Source: PNAI01 sp964575715
Lineage (GTDB): Bacteria > Pseudomonadota > Alphaproteobacteria > Rhizobiales > Xanthobacteraceae
Direction of reading: 5' to 3'
Length of the DNA stretch: 34,085 nt
Assembly (NCBI GenBank): GCA_964575715.1
Contig: CAZNSG010000046.1
Span: 1 to 34,085 of the forward strand
Numbering within the stretch: position 1 is the first letter of the stretch; each line of letters begins with the position of its first letter. The notes beneath the pieces are model-generated. The model ran no database searches. It had not been told where the DNA came from and saw only the letters and a program-made list of their open reading frames with translations. Shown one piece after another: positions 33,975-34,085 of the stretch. The position numbers were made by a program, and so were the translations under genes.

Positions 33975-34085
33975 ATGCAAGTCGTCGAGGCCGGCGGCGC
34001 GCGCATACCGCTGATCGGGCTCGGTACGTGGGACCTGCGCGGGCGCGTCTGCGCGCGCATGGTGGAGGAGGCGCTGCGGCTGGGC
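33975..34085 (+). CDS. Second aldo/keto reductase, N-terminal fragment (cut by window end)
   Basis: A new open frame begins right after the first aldo/keto reductase: MQVVEAGGARIPLIGLGTWD and then GRVCARMVEEALRLG. It aligns with the start of the previous protein (MPVVEVHGARIPAIGLGTMT), so it is a tandem relative. ATG 33975 matches the paralogue start; ATG 33963 would overlap the previous stop by eight bases. The rest lies beyond the window. Confidence 0.85.
   Translation, partial: MQVVEAGGARIPLIGLGTWDLRGRVCARMVEEALRLG

Overview
The window looks like chromosome of a Bradyrhizobium-like alphaproteobacterium of the order Hyphomicrobiales (Rhizobiales). This is inferred from gene content (propionyl-CoA carboxylase genes pccB and pccA, an ATP12-type chaperone, a RarA/RluC pair, LTXXQ proteins), high GC, and several families of palindromic intergenic repeats common in that order. 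Most of it is ordinary housekeeping and metabolic DNA. I see no transposase, integrase, phage gene, rRNA or CRISPR array.

Layout. 1-4.8 kb: 3' end of rarA, a small secreted protein, an RluC-type pseudouridine synthase, a second small secreted protein, a PAS-like protein of unknown role and a Tat-exported metallophosphoesterase. 5.0-9.9 kb (minus strand): a three-gene operon encoding a FAD/Fe-S oxidoreductase of the GltD type and the gamma-alpha fusion and beta subunits of a 2-oxoacid:ferredoxin oxidoreductase. 10.2-12.7 kb: ATP12 chaperone and pccB. 12.7-15.1 kb: an accessory insertion directly behind pccB, made of a DUF4160/DUF2442 gene pair, a frameshifted duplicate of the pccB 3' end, and an AT-rich GmrSD-like (DUF262-DUF1524) restriction gene split by one in-frame TGA. 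15.2-20.5 kb: an LTXXQ protein with a clear terminator, a small conserved protein, a tyrosine-phosphatase-like protein, a cupin, an AhpD-like protein, an EamA permease, a hotdog thioesterase and a 1-Cys peroxiredoxin. 20.8-24.8 kb: pccA with three genes coupled by four-base stop/start overlaps (DUF805-like protein, gamma-glutamylcyclotransferase, acylphosphatase), convergent with lipB. 25.0-27.1 kb: an orphan FliN-like protein, a compound nested repeat, tRNA-Leu(GAG), and a polysaccharide deacetylase with a decayed fragment of a second copy. 27.1-30.2 kb: a membrane GGDEF-EAL protein and isovaleryl-CoA dehydrogenase. 30.2-31.7 kb: an AbrB/VapC-type toxin-antitoxin pair with a palindromic candidate operator, and an XRE-family regulator. 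31.7-34.1 kb: an FTR1 permease with a cupredoxin partner, and two tandem aldo/keto reductases, the second cut by the window end.

Functional links. PccA and PccB form propionyl-CoA carboxylase and, with isovaleryl-CoA dehydrogenase, point to branched-chain amino-acid and odd-chain fatty-acid breakdown. The 2-oxoacid:ferredoxin oxidoreductase operon is a ferredoxin-linked route for 2-oxoacid oxidation with its own pyridine-nucleotide/flavin/Fe-S module. The most unusual locus is the insertion behind pccB. It shows a gene 3' end duplicated around a small two-gene module, followed by a probable defence gene that is either dead or read through a single TGA.
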